64,000 bases of DNA from Cruorifilaria tuberocauda (taxonomy: Eukaryota; Nematoda; Chromadorea; Rhabditida; Onchocercidae): the NCBI GenBank assembly GCA_013365365.1, contig JABVXU010000013.1:372001-436000 (forward strand), written 5' to 3'. Shown in pieces: positions 1 to 12,004 of this stretch (position 1 is its first letter; each line of letters begins with the position of its first letter). The position numbers were made by a program, and so were the translations under genes. Below the pieces are notes generated by a model, which had not been told where the DNA came from, ran no database searches, and worked only from the letters and a program-made list of their open reading frames with translations.

Positions 1-141
1 GCACTTAAATTTGATTAGTATTTGTTGATGATGATTTACGTTGAAATGGACTACCATAACTTTAACTACTGCAGTGGAATGACTTTTATAAAAATCTATG
101 ACGCAAAATTTCCTACCTGTATGCTTTTTGGTAATTTGCAG

Positions 142-294
142 CTTGTTGGCAGTAGATTGAGAACGCTTGTTTCACGTAGCCCGTCTCCATTAGATTATGA
201 GGAGCAAGCGGAAGAGGATACTGTGGGCACAGGTTCTTGCTCTGAAACATCTTCAAAAACTAGTTCCGCAAGTGCCAAGAATGAAGCATACTAA
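142..294 (+). CDS. C-terminal exon of an unidentified gene (5' part outside window)
   Basis: This is a terminal exon. A T-rich 3' splice site (tttgcag) ends at 141, and an open frame in phase 0 runs to TAA at 292-294. It encodes about 50 residues beginning LVGSRLRTLVSRSPSP and ending in a low-complexity Ser/Thr/Glu-rich tail (SETSSKTSSASAKNEAY). The RSPSP and serine-rich tail suggest a disordered, possibly phosphorylated C-terminus. The upstream exons are not in the window, so the family cannot be named. The frame stays open upstream of the splice site to position 22, so the exon could start earlier, but the tttgcag acceptor makes 142 the likelier border. Confidence 0.5.
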   Translation, partial: LVGSRLRTLVSRSPSPLDYEEQAEEDTVGTGSCSETSSKTSSASAKNEAY

Positions 295-2608
295 TGGGAT
301 ATGAACTCTGAATACTTATTCGTCTACAAAGTGCCATTTTTTTCGTCTTTAATTTTATATTTTTGTTTGTTTTCCACTTTATTGCCTTATTAATTGTTTT
401 ACTTATGCTTGGCCTTTTCACAAACATATGAAGTTTTTTTTTGAAATATCATATATTACGTATTTTACGTGAGAAATTCTAAAAACTTTGTTCAGATACA
501 TATGAGCTTGACTGATTTAAAGATATAGTTCTAATTCTTGAAAAGAAAAGGAAAATTTGCTGCACGTATTTTATAATTCTCATTTTCCAGTTACCAACTT
601 GAAATGTAAAGTTGTTTTACTTCATTATTTTTAAATTTTTAGAGTGCTTATACTTGTTTTGCTTAACCAAAACAAAGTCTGGACTGAGCTCTTTTCATGC
701 AAGCACAAATTTTATAGTGATTATTTTTTTGGAGAGAATTATACGTCTTCAAAAGGTAAGAAAACTGGAAACTTGAATTATCTATTTACTGTTTTCTATT
801 TCCAAAAAATTTCGTTTGTTTCCATTTTTCTATTGGCGTCACGGTTGAAATTATCATTCTGACGCGTGCATCATTCAGGGATCCCATCAATTTAAAAAAA
901 GTATCGAAATTTTCTAATTTTTCATTTCAAAAAGTTCTAAATCGTATTTGAACAAAATAAAACAAATTGTAATCTGTTAAACTATTCAGTTGTTAATTAT
1001 TTTCAAGAGAAGCATATGCGACATTTTATGCTTGTTGCATCATGCTTCATAAATTTTTGTCGATTTAATTTACAGACAATATCTTAATCGCTATAGGTTT
1101 GTATAAATTACAACCATATTTGTATAATTGTGTTCATCCTTTTTCTCGGATATTTCTCTAATAATGTGATATTTTTTTTTGATTTTGTCTCCATGTATTT
1201 TAAATGGTCACTTCATTTCCAAATAGCCGCATGGCATTAAATTTTTTAACTTCTGGCATTTTATTGTATTAATTATTGTTATTTTCATTTGAGTTGGGAA
1301 TTTTTTGGGCCGGAACATTTTATTACAGTATGAAGGCATATAACAGGAATCAGTCGTTTGTTAACATCTGAAATTCCTTTTTCAACAACGAAGAGAAAAA
1401 TCCGCATTGGGTTTGAGCATCTTTTCTACGTTATTATAGTATTATCATTCATTTATTCGGTACTCCGCATAATTTTTCATATCTTTCCCATTGGTCTTTC
1501 CGTTTGCAAGATTTCTTTAATGTCAGTAGTATGATTTTTTTTTTAATTTCAGGAATTTATCATAAATTTATTTGAAAAGTTGGCTTGATTTTTCATTGGT
1601 GTGTTTAGAATGTTAGGGTAGAATGCATATATATAAGGGAATCATACACTAAAAAATGATTTTTGCGCGCATGATTCATTCTCTAACTTCGGAGGAGTTC
1701 GGAGAACTCTAAATTTATATTTGGAACACTAATCATGGTTCGATTCGTTGTGTTGAATAGTTTCCTTCATATTTATTTTACTTGTACTTTACATATGCAG
1801 TTTCATAACAAGATTGATTTTTTAATGTTACAAAAAAGTTGTGTAATAAAAATTTTATACATTTAATATTATTTGCATTTCCTGTTGGTAACTTTCAAGT
1901 GTTCGGTCGTGAATACTTTTGCTGTCATTGTGCAGGTTTTTCCGAAATGTGTTTTCGATGTCGAGTCAACATTCAAATTTGAGATTTCATTAATTCTGTT
2001 TTTTCACACGATGTATAAGGCTTATTTAAGAACATGCAGTGTTTTCCAAAATGATTTTGCACATGCGGAATCCTATATATGCAATGATTGAATAGATTCA
2101 GAATTGTGTTATGATAATCAGAGGTAATGGTGAGTCAGAATCAGAGTTGCCAGGTGTCATTATTTAATCTCCATACTGATTGAATGATGCGTGTTCATGT
2201 TTTACTATTCATACATTTTCCATCCTTTATGTCAGAAGGATGTAGTCATAAGATAACTTTAAATCCAATAAGATGTATTCTTTTCTCTATCATGAATGGC
2301 TAAATAAAAAAAGCTTTTTTTATTATTCTTGTTTTATTTCTGAAACAAATTGGAGCAATTTTCGTTAACATAGTAACAGAATATTTTGTTTCTAGAAGAG
2401 GCTTATAAGTTATTCTCTTCGAAAGATTATTTATGGCTATTTGCATTTTTTTGAAGAATGCTTTGATAAAATTTTATTTTATTTCATTTCGTTGCGTATT
2501 TATTGTCACTGATTCACAGCTGAGCGTTTGAATACTTCTAATCGATTGATGATTTGTATAATATTTTAAAAACTGAGAGTTTTAAAGGAAGGTGGTGATT
2601 ACCGTAGT
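295..2608. other. Intergenic region with no supported gene
   Basis: AT-rich sequence between the end of the first gene and the start of UPF3. It presumably holds the 3' UTR of the former and the promoter and 5' UTR of the latter. Open stretches here (for example 644-862 and 1873-2091 on the plus strand) lack splice context and protein-like composition. No repeats or RNA genes were seen. Confidence 0.5.
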
Positions 2609-5600
2609 ATGAAAAATGATTCTTCAAAATTGGCGTCAGATGCGACGTCGTCTGGAAAAGAGAAAATTCGGCGAAAAATGCCACTAAAAGTGAGTAATTT
2701 TTTTTGTTATTGTTTAGTAGTCCCGAAAACTTGAATAAATGCGGGATAAAAGAAATGATTTTCGGACAAGTGATTGAGCCAAACCTTGCGGAATCGTCGG
2801 CTATTTATCAAGTTTTTTTTCCTCTGAATCATTTTCATATTTGCTGTTGACTTTTTAGATTGTTTTGCGTCGATTGCCTGCAGCTATGACATGGGAGCAG
2901 TTAGAAATACAACTGAGTCCAATTCCAGAATTCGAATTTTCTGAATTTATAGCTGCTAAATCAAGGTCCATTACCATATAGCATTAATTCAGTGTTATTT
3001 ATAACGTTTTCTTAATTTTTGTATAGTTTATAGCGATGATATCTTTGCATATAATTTTATATTTATTTAGCAGAACACTAATTAAAGGTAAAATATTCAT
3101 AGAAATGGTTTAGATTTGTCAAATATAAAATTATGTGAAGGCTTTTGGTAGACTTGAAAATGTTTATTTGTATTTCTATTTTCGGATTTTTTTCCTAGAA
3201 AATTTCTTTGCTATTTAATTTCTAATTATATTTTACAATTTTTTCAGCGGAGGAATGTCGTTCTCGAGAGTATATTTTGTTTTCAAGAATGATTGTGATA
3301 TTATCACTTTCAAGGAGCGCTTTCATGGATATGTTTTTGTTGATGATAAGGGTGATCAGTTCTTCCATACATTTGTTCATAATTGAAGCTTCATATCGAA
3401 AATCAAGCAGCTGTAATTAGCTTGTGTGTAGTTGCTTTCACTCCATTCAAACTATCTCACTTGTACCTAAGTGTTTTTTATTATTGCTGATAACAGCAGT
3501 GCACATATTAGTCGTTGTCCTTCCGAAATATTTCCGAGTCAGATATACTGCAACAGCAGTTTGAACTTTTTTAGAAATAAAAATCTTAATCAAACATGTA
3601 GCATAACATATGTTGTTATTCACGCTTTTCATTTTAGGAGGAGAATCAGTTGGTATTGTTGAGCTTGCGCCGAATCCAAGGGTGCCACACGACAAATTGG
3701 AAACTGCCAAGGAACGGGATTTCAAATGTGGTACAATAGAAACAGGTTTCTTCCATTTTAAAAATATGTTCATTATTTTCATGATTAATTTCTGCATCTG
3801 TTTCAATACCCAATCAAATTTTCATTTTAGATCATGAATATAAAAAATTCTTGAGCGAAAGAGAAAATCCGCAAAAACTAGACCAAATACCAATGGAACA
3901 GCTGATCAAAGAAATCGATGAGAAAGAAAAAATGATTGAAAGTAATTTTTTTTTGTTTTTTTCTGTTAATGGGAAATTAAAATTTGAAAAAGATGATGGA
4001 ATCTGAAATGAATTTTGCATATCGTATAAAGACGAAAAAAAGAAATGGAATTTAAAGGCAGAAAAAGAACTGAGAGAATAAGATAATGTTTAGAGAAATA
4101 AATATAAATACAAATTTGACTCCGCCAAAACGTTTTTAATCAGACGAAATTTAAAAGAGTTTTGATATGGAGTTATCTTGCCATTATCTTCATTCTCATC
4201 TGAAATGTGTTGATTTATATTACAGCTGTCTTTATTTTCTTGAAAATACCTTAGGAGGATGAGATTACAACGATCTTGGATATGATAACTTTCGCTTAAA
4301 GAAATCATTTTGAAAATTCATTTTCAGTTCATTAATCTTGACAAGTTTCAATGGAAATTTCAAAAAACGAAGTATAATATATGGACTAAAACGCTGAAAT
4401 TGATAATAGTGCCGTAGTTTTAGCATTGTATATAGAGGGACAACAGTCTAATTGAAATTAATTGAAAGTGGTGAAGTGTAGATAGTTTTGTGTTCTTTAG
4501 AACTATACGTTATATGATTTCAGAGAACGCTGTTCAAGAAACACCACTTACACAGTACATGATCAGGAAAAGTATTAAACGCATTGAGGTTGTCTTTCTC
4601 TAAGGCAGTTTTTTTCTTATTTGAGAGCATTAAATTTATGGTTGATATTTTGCCTCTTTGCTATGAAAATGTATGATCTGTAGTTAATCCACAAGTGAGT
4701 GATGCACTGTAATGACCCAAAGCAATCATTGCTCTTTAGTGGATTTGTCTAGTAGTTTTTGTATATTTTGCATATACTTTTCAATTCCAAAAATTTCTTT
4801 TGTCTCTTTTTCATGTTTTCGAAAATTCGGATAATATTTTGCGTATGAGTTTCATCTTTCAATTCGATAGCACAAATGATTTATTTGGAAAAATAACCAT
4901 TTAGGAAAAACGACGTGCTCGTGAAGAGGAAAAGCGTGAGCGATTGGAGCGTCGTTATGAAAATGAATTGAAAGAGAAACAGGAACGACAGGAAGTAAAG
5001 AAAGTGACTGAGTTTCGTAATTCGAGGTTTGACAGAAGTTATGAAAGTTCAGTGAAGGAAAAAGAAAGGTTATCACAGTTATCAGTTTCAGCATCTATTG
5101 TTATGTATTTAATTTTCGGTTTGGGACTTTTTATATTCACATTTAATACTGATAGTTTTGATGGAGTGCTACTGTGACATTAGCAGATGTTGTTCTTTCA
5201 TCCTATCATAAGTTTTGAAGATATTGAACAAAAAAGAATCTATAATATAAATTGTTTGAATCATTATTATCGATTAAAAAATCCTTAAAATAAAAATCTT
5301 ACAGGACGAAAATTCGAACTTGCCGGTCTGGCGATAGCCGTAATGATACTGTGGAAAAAAACAGTAAGTGGAGTGATATTAAGGACCATGACAAGTTATC
5401 GAAAAAAGGACGTGATTCATCGGGTACTTAATTTATAATGTGGATATCAGCATATAGTCATGAACTGCTGCAAACACAGGAAAAAGTTAAAGTTTTTCTT
5501 TGCAGCTGGTAGAGAGTTTACTTGGAAGAAAGCGAAACAGAATGATGAAAATCAAAGTTTCAAAGATGAGAAAATTGAAGAATCGGAAAAAGAGAAAGCA

Positions 5601-6999
5601 ATCAAAAAGGAGGATGAAACAGTCTCCAAGAAACTAGTTTCATCAGAAGACACTAACGAACCAACATCGTGCGCCTTGAAGTTTTGGGATTTTTTTCTTC
5701 TATTTAGTTGCAATTTACAAAGTACCGATGCTTTTCAAGATCTGACACCTCAGATGCTACTAAGCGCTCAATATTCACATGAAAGAAAATTATGAAGCGT
5801 CTAGAGTTAGTATAGATTGAAAAATGAAAAATTCAAGTTGTTTGTAACGCGCGAAATGGTGAATGATTTGGGAAGCAAATATATAGACAGGATGGAGGGG
5901 TAGAATGGCGGAGTAACTTGCAAACATGCATGCTCGAGATGGCATGATATAATATTTACTTTTTTTAATTTCCTATGCAAAATTTCATCAAAAATTAAAT
6001 AAGTTCCAGGAAAAACTCGGACAACCCGAATACTAGAATCTCGAAGGTGGTAAGTCGAACACTTACACAGAAAGTCGCAGCAGCTGAGAAAGATGGAAAA
6101 AATCTAGACAGCGGGAAGAAAGAAGAAAAGATTGAAAATGGTTTTACGAAGCCTCGTCGTAATAAGGTGAGCAATTAACAAAGTGTCTAGCTATTAGGAT
6201 CTCATTATTTTCCGAAAAAATTATGTTCTTATCGTATTGTTCAAAATCATGTGAATATGGCATATTTTGTTTATTAAAGTACAGAACTGAATTTTTCATT
6301 ACATTATAGGATTATGAAGTATTTCAAGCACTTCATTTCTGGAATTCTGAAATTAAATGTTGTAATGCATTTGTTGGTCGTATTTTTTGAATTATTAACT
6401 CATCAATTTCATTAACATTACCTTATTGTTGAGTTTTTGGGTTAGATTTGAAATGAGACAAAAAGGAAAGAAAAGCAAAACATTAAACTTTGAAAACGGA
6501 ATAAAAAACTACACAACTTTTTTAAATTATAAGTCTTTGGTAGAAAATTTTTTAATTGTTATCATTTTTCGTTCAAATGCTGGGACCGATTGCATTGCAT
6601 TATATCCCAGCAATATTAAATTTGAGAGGGAAGAATATCGACATTGGTTGTATATTGCTAGCAATTTCGCGAACTCATTTTATTTCTTCTAGGCACAATG
6701 AATGCAAATTTTTCATGAAGATTATTTTTTATACTTTCTTTTCTGTTTTAATCTAAGCAGTAATGAAATGATTTTCATTACTTTTCTTTTCATTTTTGCT
6801 GTGACGTGAATATGAGTTCTTTTTCGTGAATATGAATATGAATATGTTTCTACAAAACAGAACTTAATCTTAGGACCGCCCAGAACGTGCAATATATCAA
6901 CCTTCTGCCGTTCGACGTCGAGCCGCAGCTTTAGTTGGTTTAAATGCTACGGAAAAAGCCGCGTCAATCCCTAAGGAAAAATCCGAAGATGTGAGTTAG
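2609..6999 (+). CDS. smg-4: UPF3 / SMG-4, regulator of nonsense-mediated mRNA decay
   Basis: UPF3 links the exon-junction complex to UPF2/UPF1 in nonsense-mediated decay and shuttles between nucleus and cytoplasm. Eleven exons join with closing phase: 2609-2689, 2859-2965, 3248-3351, 3638-3745, 3831-3941, 4524-4588, 4905-5026, 5305-5423, 5506-5668, 6010-6166, 6874-6999, giving about 420 residues. The N-terminal Smg4/UPF3 RNP-like domain (about residues 28-165) is clear: IVLRRLPAAMTWEQLE, then SRVYFVFKNDCDIITFKERF, then GYVFVDDKGGES and HEYKKFL. A charged Lys/Glu/Arg-rich stretch (exons 6-10) follows. The C-terminal exon carries the exon-junction-complex-binding motif, with NKDRPERAIYQPSAVRRR across the last junction. 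The start is the first ATG in frame before the domain. The 5' end of exon 3 and the end of exon 9 (at 5668, chosen because the phase closes) are less certain than the rest. An alternative last intron is described in the findings. Confidence 0.93.
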
Positions 7000-7043
7000 G
7001 TGGGTTTTAAATCAAAAAACTTTCATTTCAGTATTCGAGTTAA

Positions 7044-10000
7044 CACAAAATAGTATGTACAATATTTTTGCTAATCTATTATAAAATGATATAAGTGGAG
7101 TCCAAAAATAGCTTTCTCGGAAAAAGAGCTTTTCGAAGCGAATGATCAAATAGAACATGAAAACGTTGTATGAAAGAATGTATAGGAGTCGTTTAATCTG
7201 GATTTGTTTGCTTTAAGGTTGATCTCTATTTTCTATATTCCGCCATGTCTGTACACTTCCTCATACTTTCAATATCAGCATCTAGAATTCCGTTGTCATT
7301 TTTAATCATGTTTTCCCTGCGTATTATAATAGTGCTGCATAAATACGTGATCACGTTTTTTCTAGTTTGTTATTGCAACTAAGACATTTAGCTAAGACAT
7401 TTTAATCTGTTTATCCTTACCTTTTAGTATTTATAATCAATTTTAAGGTATTATATTGGCAAGAAACACTGGGAGAATTGCATTTGAATAGTGGCTAATT
7501 CCCTGTGTAACGGTGGCAGCAGCAGCAGGAATGGTGATTCTTAACAGTTTGTCAAACAAAAAAATATACGAATTATAGTTTAACAACTATTTTGGCCAGA
7601 AGAGGGTGAACTTGGCCAGTTTTGTGAAGGCTGGTATCAATGAGATTGAAAAGCATTCTTCCTTTATCAGTTTCAATTACTTATTTAATTGATGACGAGT
7701 GGAAGTCTGTCTTTGTTTCTTTTGTAAGCGATACTATTGGGTATATATAGTATGTTGCAGTAAAGCATGTGCTTTCCTCAAATCGGTTCTTGACAAAATT
7801 GTTTTTGAAATGCTCATATCTACAATGTGTTATTGTATTGCATCGTGATGAACATCTACTCTACAGCATGGTGATGGTTATTCCTCGATATAAAAATATA
7901 GAAGCATTGAAATTCCCTAAGAAGACCAGAATTTTATATTCAGAAACTTCTATTTAATTAGAGCATATTAATTCCTAAATTTATAACTGGTCCTTCATTT
8001 TTATGAGAAGAGATTGTGAAAGACAGTCAGGAGATCTTTCAATTGAAAGGAATCATTATGCAACTACGTTTAGATCTCTTGTGTTACAAGCTCTGGAAGT
8101 TGTTTTTAAGTGAGGTAAGACACAGGTGAATAGACAAGGCTATTTCTTTTAGGCTTCTTTCTAAACTTCGACTTCAAAGCAATTTGCGTTCCTGACGTTC
8201 TTAATTTTCTTCCATAAGTTTCTTCGGAAGTTGAAATTTTTCATTAACACATATAATCCGACAATTACCTGAAATCTCGTGAGGGAATCAATATCTTGCC
8301 CTTGTTAAACATACATCCAGAGTTTTTGGTTGTATCCTGTTGTCGCTTACTGGATTTATTCGAAATGAATATGTATTGGAAAATATGTGCTGCAGGAAGT
8401 TTTTATAACCTTCTTGAACAATTTTCCATAGGACAGTAGTATCTGTTGTTCAGGTTAAAGTGCCGAGAATGATATCAGAACTGATTGCATCTTCATTCGC
8501 CTTCAGTTTGTTCACGCTTCCCCTCATTGTTAAGTGAGATCACTTTCAGACAATATAAAGTAAAATCAGACTCGTCATGATTTTGTTCACGTTTTATGTT
8601 ACTCTTTTTTAGATAAAGATGAAGTAAAGTGGAATTCTCTAACATTTTATGCAATAGCGATACTTTAAAAAAATAGAAAGTATAAGTAGAGACGTCAATG
8701 CATCTTATGTAAACAACCATGCACATGTCTACACGTACGTAGAACGGTGTAGTTATGTTAATGTATGGAATGATTAAAAGTGGAAGGTCAAATTAATCCA
8801 TATGAAAACCAAAATGACCAATTCGTTAAACTACTTGAATGAAAAACAAGCTTCCATAGAGATTTCAGGGAGGCCTTAAAAGAGGTATGAAGGAGAAAAG
8901 TCTTCTGAAAAATGTGTGCGAAAGCAAAGATGAATGTAATATCTCTATCTTTCTTTCATTTATAAAAATTCTACAGAATAATGGAATTTTAATTCAGAAA
9001 TGATTGATCATTGTTACAGTTATTTTCTCTTATAAAATATAAGTAACTCTTTTGGTCAATTTTTTTTAGAAACAAACGAGTTATTATTATAGTTTCCGCG
9101 TGATGTATATCTTTCATGTATAACATTCTTCAGTTAAAAATTATAATTAAAAACAAATATCAGAATAAAGAAAAATTCATTTTAAACGAAATATTCTAGG
9201 TTAAAATCTTTTGAATTAAATTTACAGGTTTTTTGCCAAATTATTTTCTACATTTTGATCAAAACTGACAAAGTTAGATTATGTGAAAACATTACGGAAC
9301 TTATCAAAAGCAAAGCAAATTGCTTTCATGTATTTCCTGACTAACATCAGTGATTGGAAATATGGATAAGATGAATTCAGAATGGTCTAATGGTCGAAAT
9401 CATTAGTTTTTAAGATAGTGAACCAGGAAATTAAAAATAACAATATCAAATTAGTGATAATATGATGTGTTTTACTAGTCCGATGATGTGATGATTTAAC
9501 AAAGCATTTTGTGGATGCAAAACATCAGTGATATCACGTAAGCTAAGATAATATTTTGATCTTCCGATAATACGCTAATAAGTTGAATTTCAGTTCATTC
9601 ATATTCTGTTTAAAAGCGCTTTTAAATCGTTTCATATGGTATCAATTGTTACACATAAAGCACAATATAAAAGCTCACGCAATTATTTCTAGCAAACGGA
9701 GAAATTTTCAATTCATTTAGCGTTGATGCATAAGATATTATTTAGCAGTGTAAGCAGTAAAGTTTTATGCATCAGTTCATTTGAGCGTAAAAATGCGAAT
9801 AGTTCCAATCAAGTCTTTTATCAAATAGTTCGTTCGTGACTAATTATAAGTTGAAGAATTGTTCGTTGTTAATTTTTTACGCTTTATAGAACTTACTAAT
9901 CGGTGATTATTTTTTTGTTAGATTTCATTTATTCTTCACTTTTCATTCGAACTTCATGGAAAAGTTACAGATCAATTTTCCTTGAAAATTTATTTTTAAT

Positions 10001-12004
10001 TAAAAAAATTACTACTTGATAATATAAATTAAATAATGACTCAGAAATTGTCACTCATTGGAAACTATGTGAAATTCAAATGTACGCTAATCGCAACTTC
10101 TAATAAACAATGAGAAGTTTGAAAAGATAGTTAAATTAGTGCAGGGCTTAATATGACTGTTGCATGTAGAAGAATGGGCACTTAATATTAAAATAAAAAC
10201 TGGATTGTGTGAATTAACTTTCGATTTTAAGTTGCTGTGCTCGTTACTGCTATGTTTTGCTAGCAATAAAACTTAAAGTCCCATTGTCATTTCATAGGCC
10301 AATCCAGTCCACTATACATTGCTTATCATCCATAGGAAGAAGCTTTAAGTTTTGACTGTTTCCTAAAGAATCCTTGTTTGTAGAGAAAATATTAAAACAA
10401 TTCGAAAATTTACCTAATCTAAAATCAACTTCTAAAAGCTTTAACAGTTCTTCAATTAAATAATTGGCAAACTGAGTAACGTATTCACGTACGTTTATAT
10501 ACAAATGTTCCATACCCATTTGCATATAATCGTTTCACTCAGCCGACGTACATCAGAATTTCCTCGTGATTTGAGCAAATGAATTGTTACTTAAGCAATA
10601 ATATGTTTATTTCGGTATGGTACTGACTTTATGGAAACAATTTTCGCTATCAGCGCTATTTTTGTCATGCATCTGTGGCCGTACAACTTTTTCAACACAT
10701 ATTGTTCATAGCAGGTCGGTTATTTTAATCTCATCAAATAATGAACAAGCACATTTTCTAATTTAAAAAAGATCAGGTGGAAGTTAAAGCTTTATAAAAA
10801 TTTGAAGATTTAACTAAATATAAATTTATGATTTATTGAAAACAAGAATGTGGCCTTCTATATAGAAACATCAAGATCAGCTTCGCTATTTTTTATTTCT
10901 CTAGGTGAGGGTTTCCTAATTGTTAAACTCTGTGATAAAACACTTGTCAAACTTTTTGCAGATTTTCTGACACTGGTTCATCTCTACCACTTGCAAGAGA
11001 ATTCAAACTGATCCATTCAAAGAAACAACGAAACATACGGAATTGTTTTTTTTCACCACTCCAATGCCTTCTATTATTTGACGATGGTCGCTTAATGCTA
11101 AACAATATCAACAGACGTACCGAATTCTCCTAAGAAACTTATCAGTTTTAAGTTTTTGGCTCTCCTCGGAGCTCCATTTGAACCTTTCATCTTTTCATTA
11201 CCAATCTCGTTAAAAAAACCTTTTTGTTCTGATAAAATTCTTAATCTTTCATTTTAAAAAGAAGCTAAAATATCCTTTCAAATTTCCGCTAAAATCAATG
11301 ATGCTTCCACGAAGTGTAATGTATTAATCAATTGGTATTTACATTGCATCATCATAATATCATTATGTGATATTACTATCCAACCAAATTATTAATTATT
11401 TCGATTTTTCTACAAGCAGTAGTGCAAGTACTACTTATCGTAACAACAAAAATGATTTTAAGTATAATTTTGAAAGAAATATGCACGAAACAATTGATCG
11501 AAATTCTAAGATCCCAAAAAGTACCCTGATTTAAATGTCAGATGCCTAAAGTGAATAACAAATAATTAGTTTTATGGCTCTGTTTACCACTTTTTGTTGA
11601 AAAATGTTTTCATTTTTATAATTCGAATTAGTTTGCATAAACAGGGTTAAGAACAATAGTGCGGATCAATAATGATGGCATCAGCACAATAATAGTAACA
11701 GAAATAGGAACTAACAAGGCTGATTAATAAACGCTATTAAATAGAGAATTACGAAGGAGTTGAACTAGAGTTTGGGACGGATAAGTTTCCAACTAATAGT
11801 TTGTTCGTCTCAAAAACAGTTCGATCTTTGATTTTAACTGTCCAGATTTAATCTTTTATTTCCATAAATTTAAATCTAACGTAATTTACGAATTGCGGAG
11901 GTTGAAGACTTCAATACCATCTTAGATATGTTCATAAAAGTAAAAGGTCTGAGAATTTTTTCTCTTTTAAACTGTAAGATTCTGCTAGTTTTAATGACTT
12001 GATG
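7044..12004. other. 5 kb region without a clean gene; coding-like minus-strand fragments
   Basis: From 7044 to about 10.2 kb I see nothing convincing on either strand, apart from a short CAG run near 7520. From about 10.3 to 12.0 kb, just downstream of the UGP stop, the minus strand has several stop-free, protein-like stretches beside splice-like signals. I could not join them into one frame (see the separate entry and finding). Confidence 0.4.
10400..11250 (-). other. Unresolved or decayed coding fragments downstream of UGP
   Basis: Reading high to low, the minus strand has a stop-free block at about 11250-11110 (with GSNGAPRRAKNLKLISFLG). It is followed one frame over by a block at about 11129-10953 (with SSNNRRHWSGEKKQFRMF and FFEWISLNSLASGRDEP), ending at a possible donor. 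At about 10525-10407 there is a further block (EHLYINVREYVTQFANYLI) ending at a gtaaat donor. The composition looks protein-coding, but I found no set of GT-AG introns that closes the phase, and the first two blocks differ by a frame with no room for an intron. The first block vaguely recalls helical-repeat (MIF4G-like) domains, which is too weak to name. It is either a pseudogene or a gene whose exons I failed to resolve. Confidence 0.25.

Noticed and set aside
3447..3806. Minus-strand frame of 119 codons
   Set aside because: Antisense to a conserved UPF3 exon and its flanking introns; no protein-family character.
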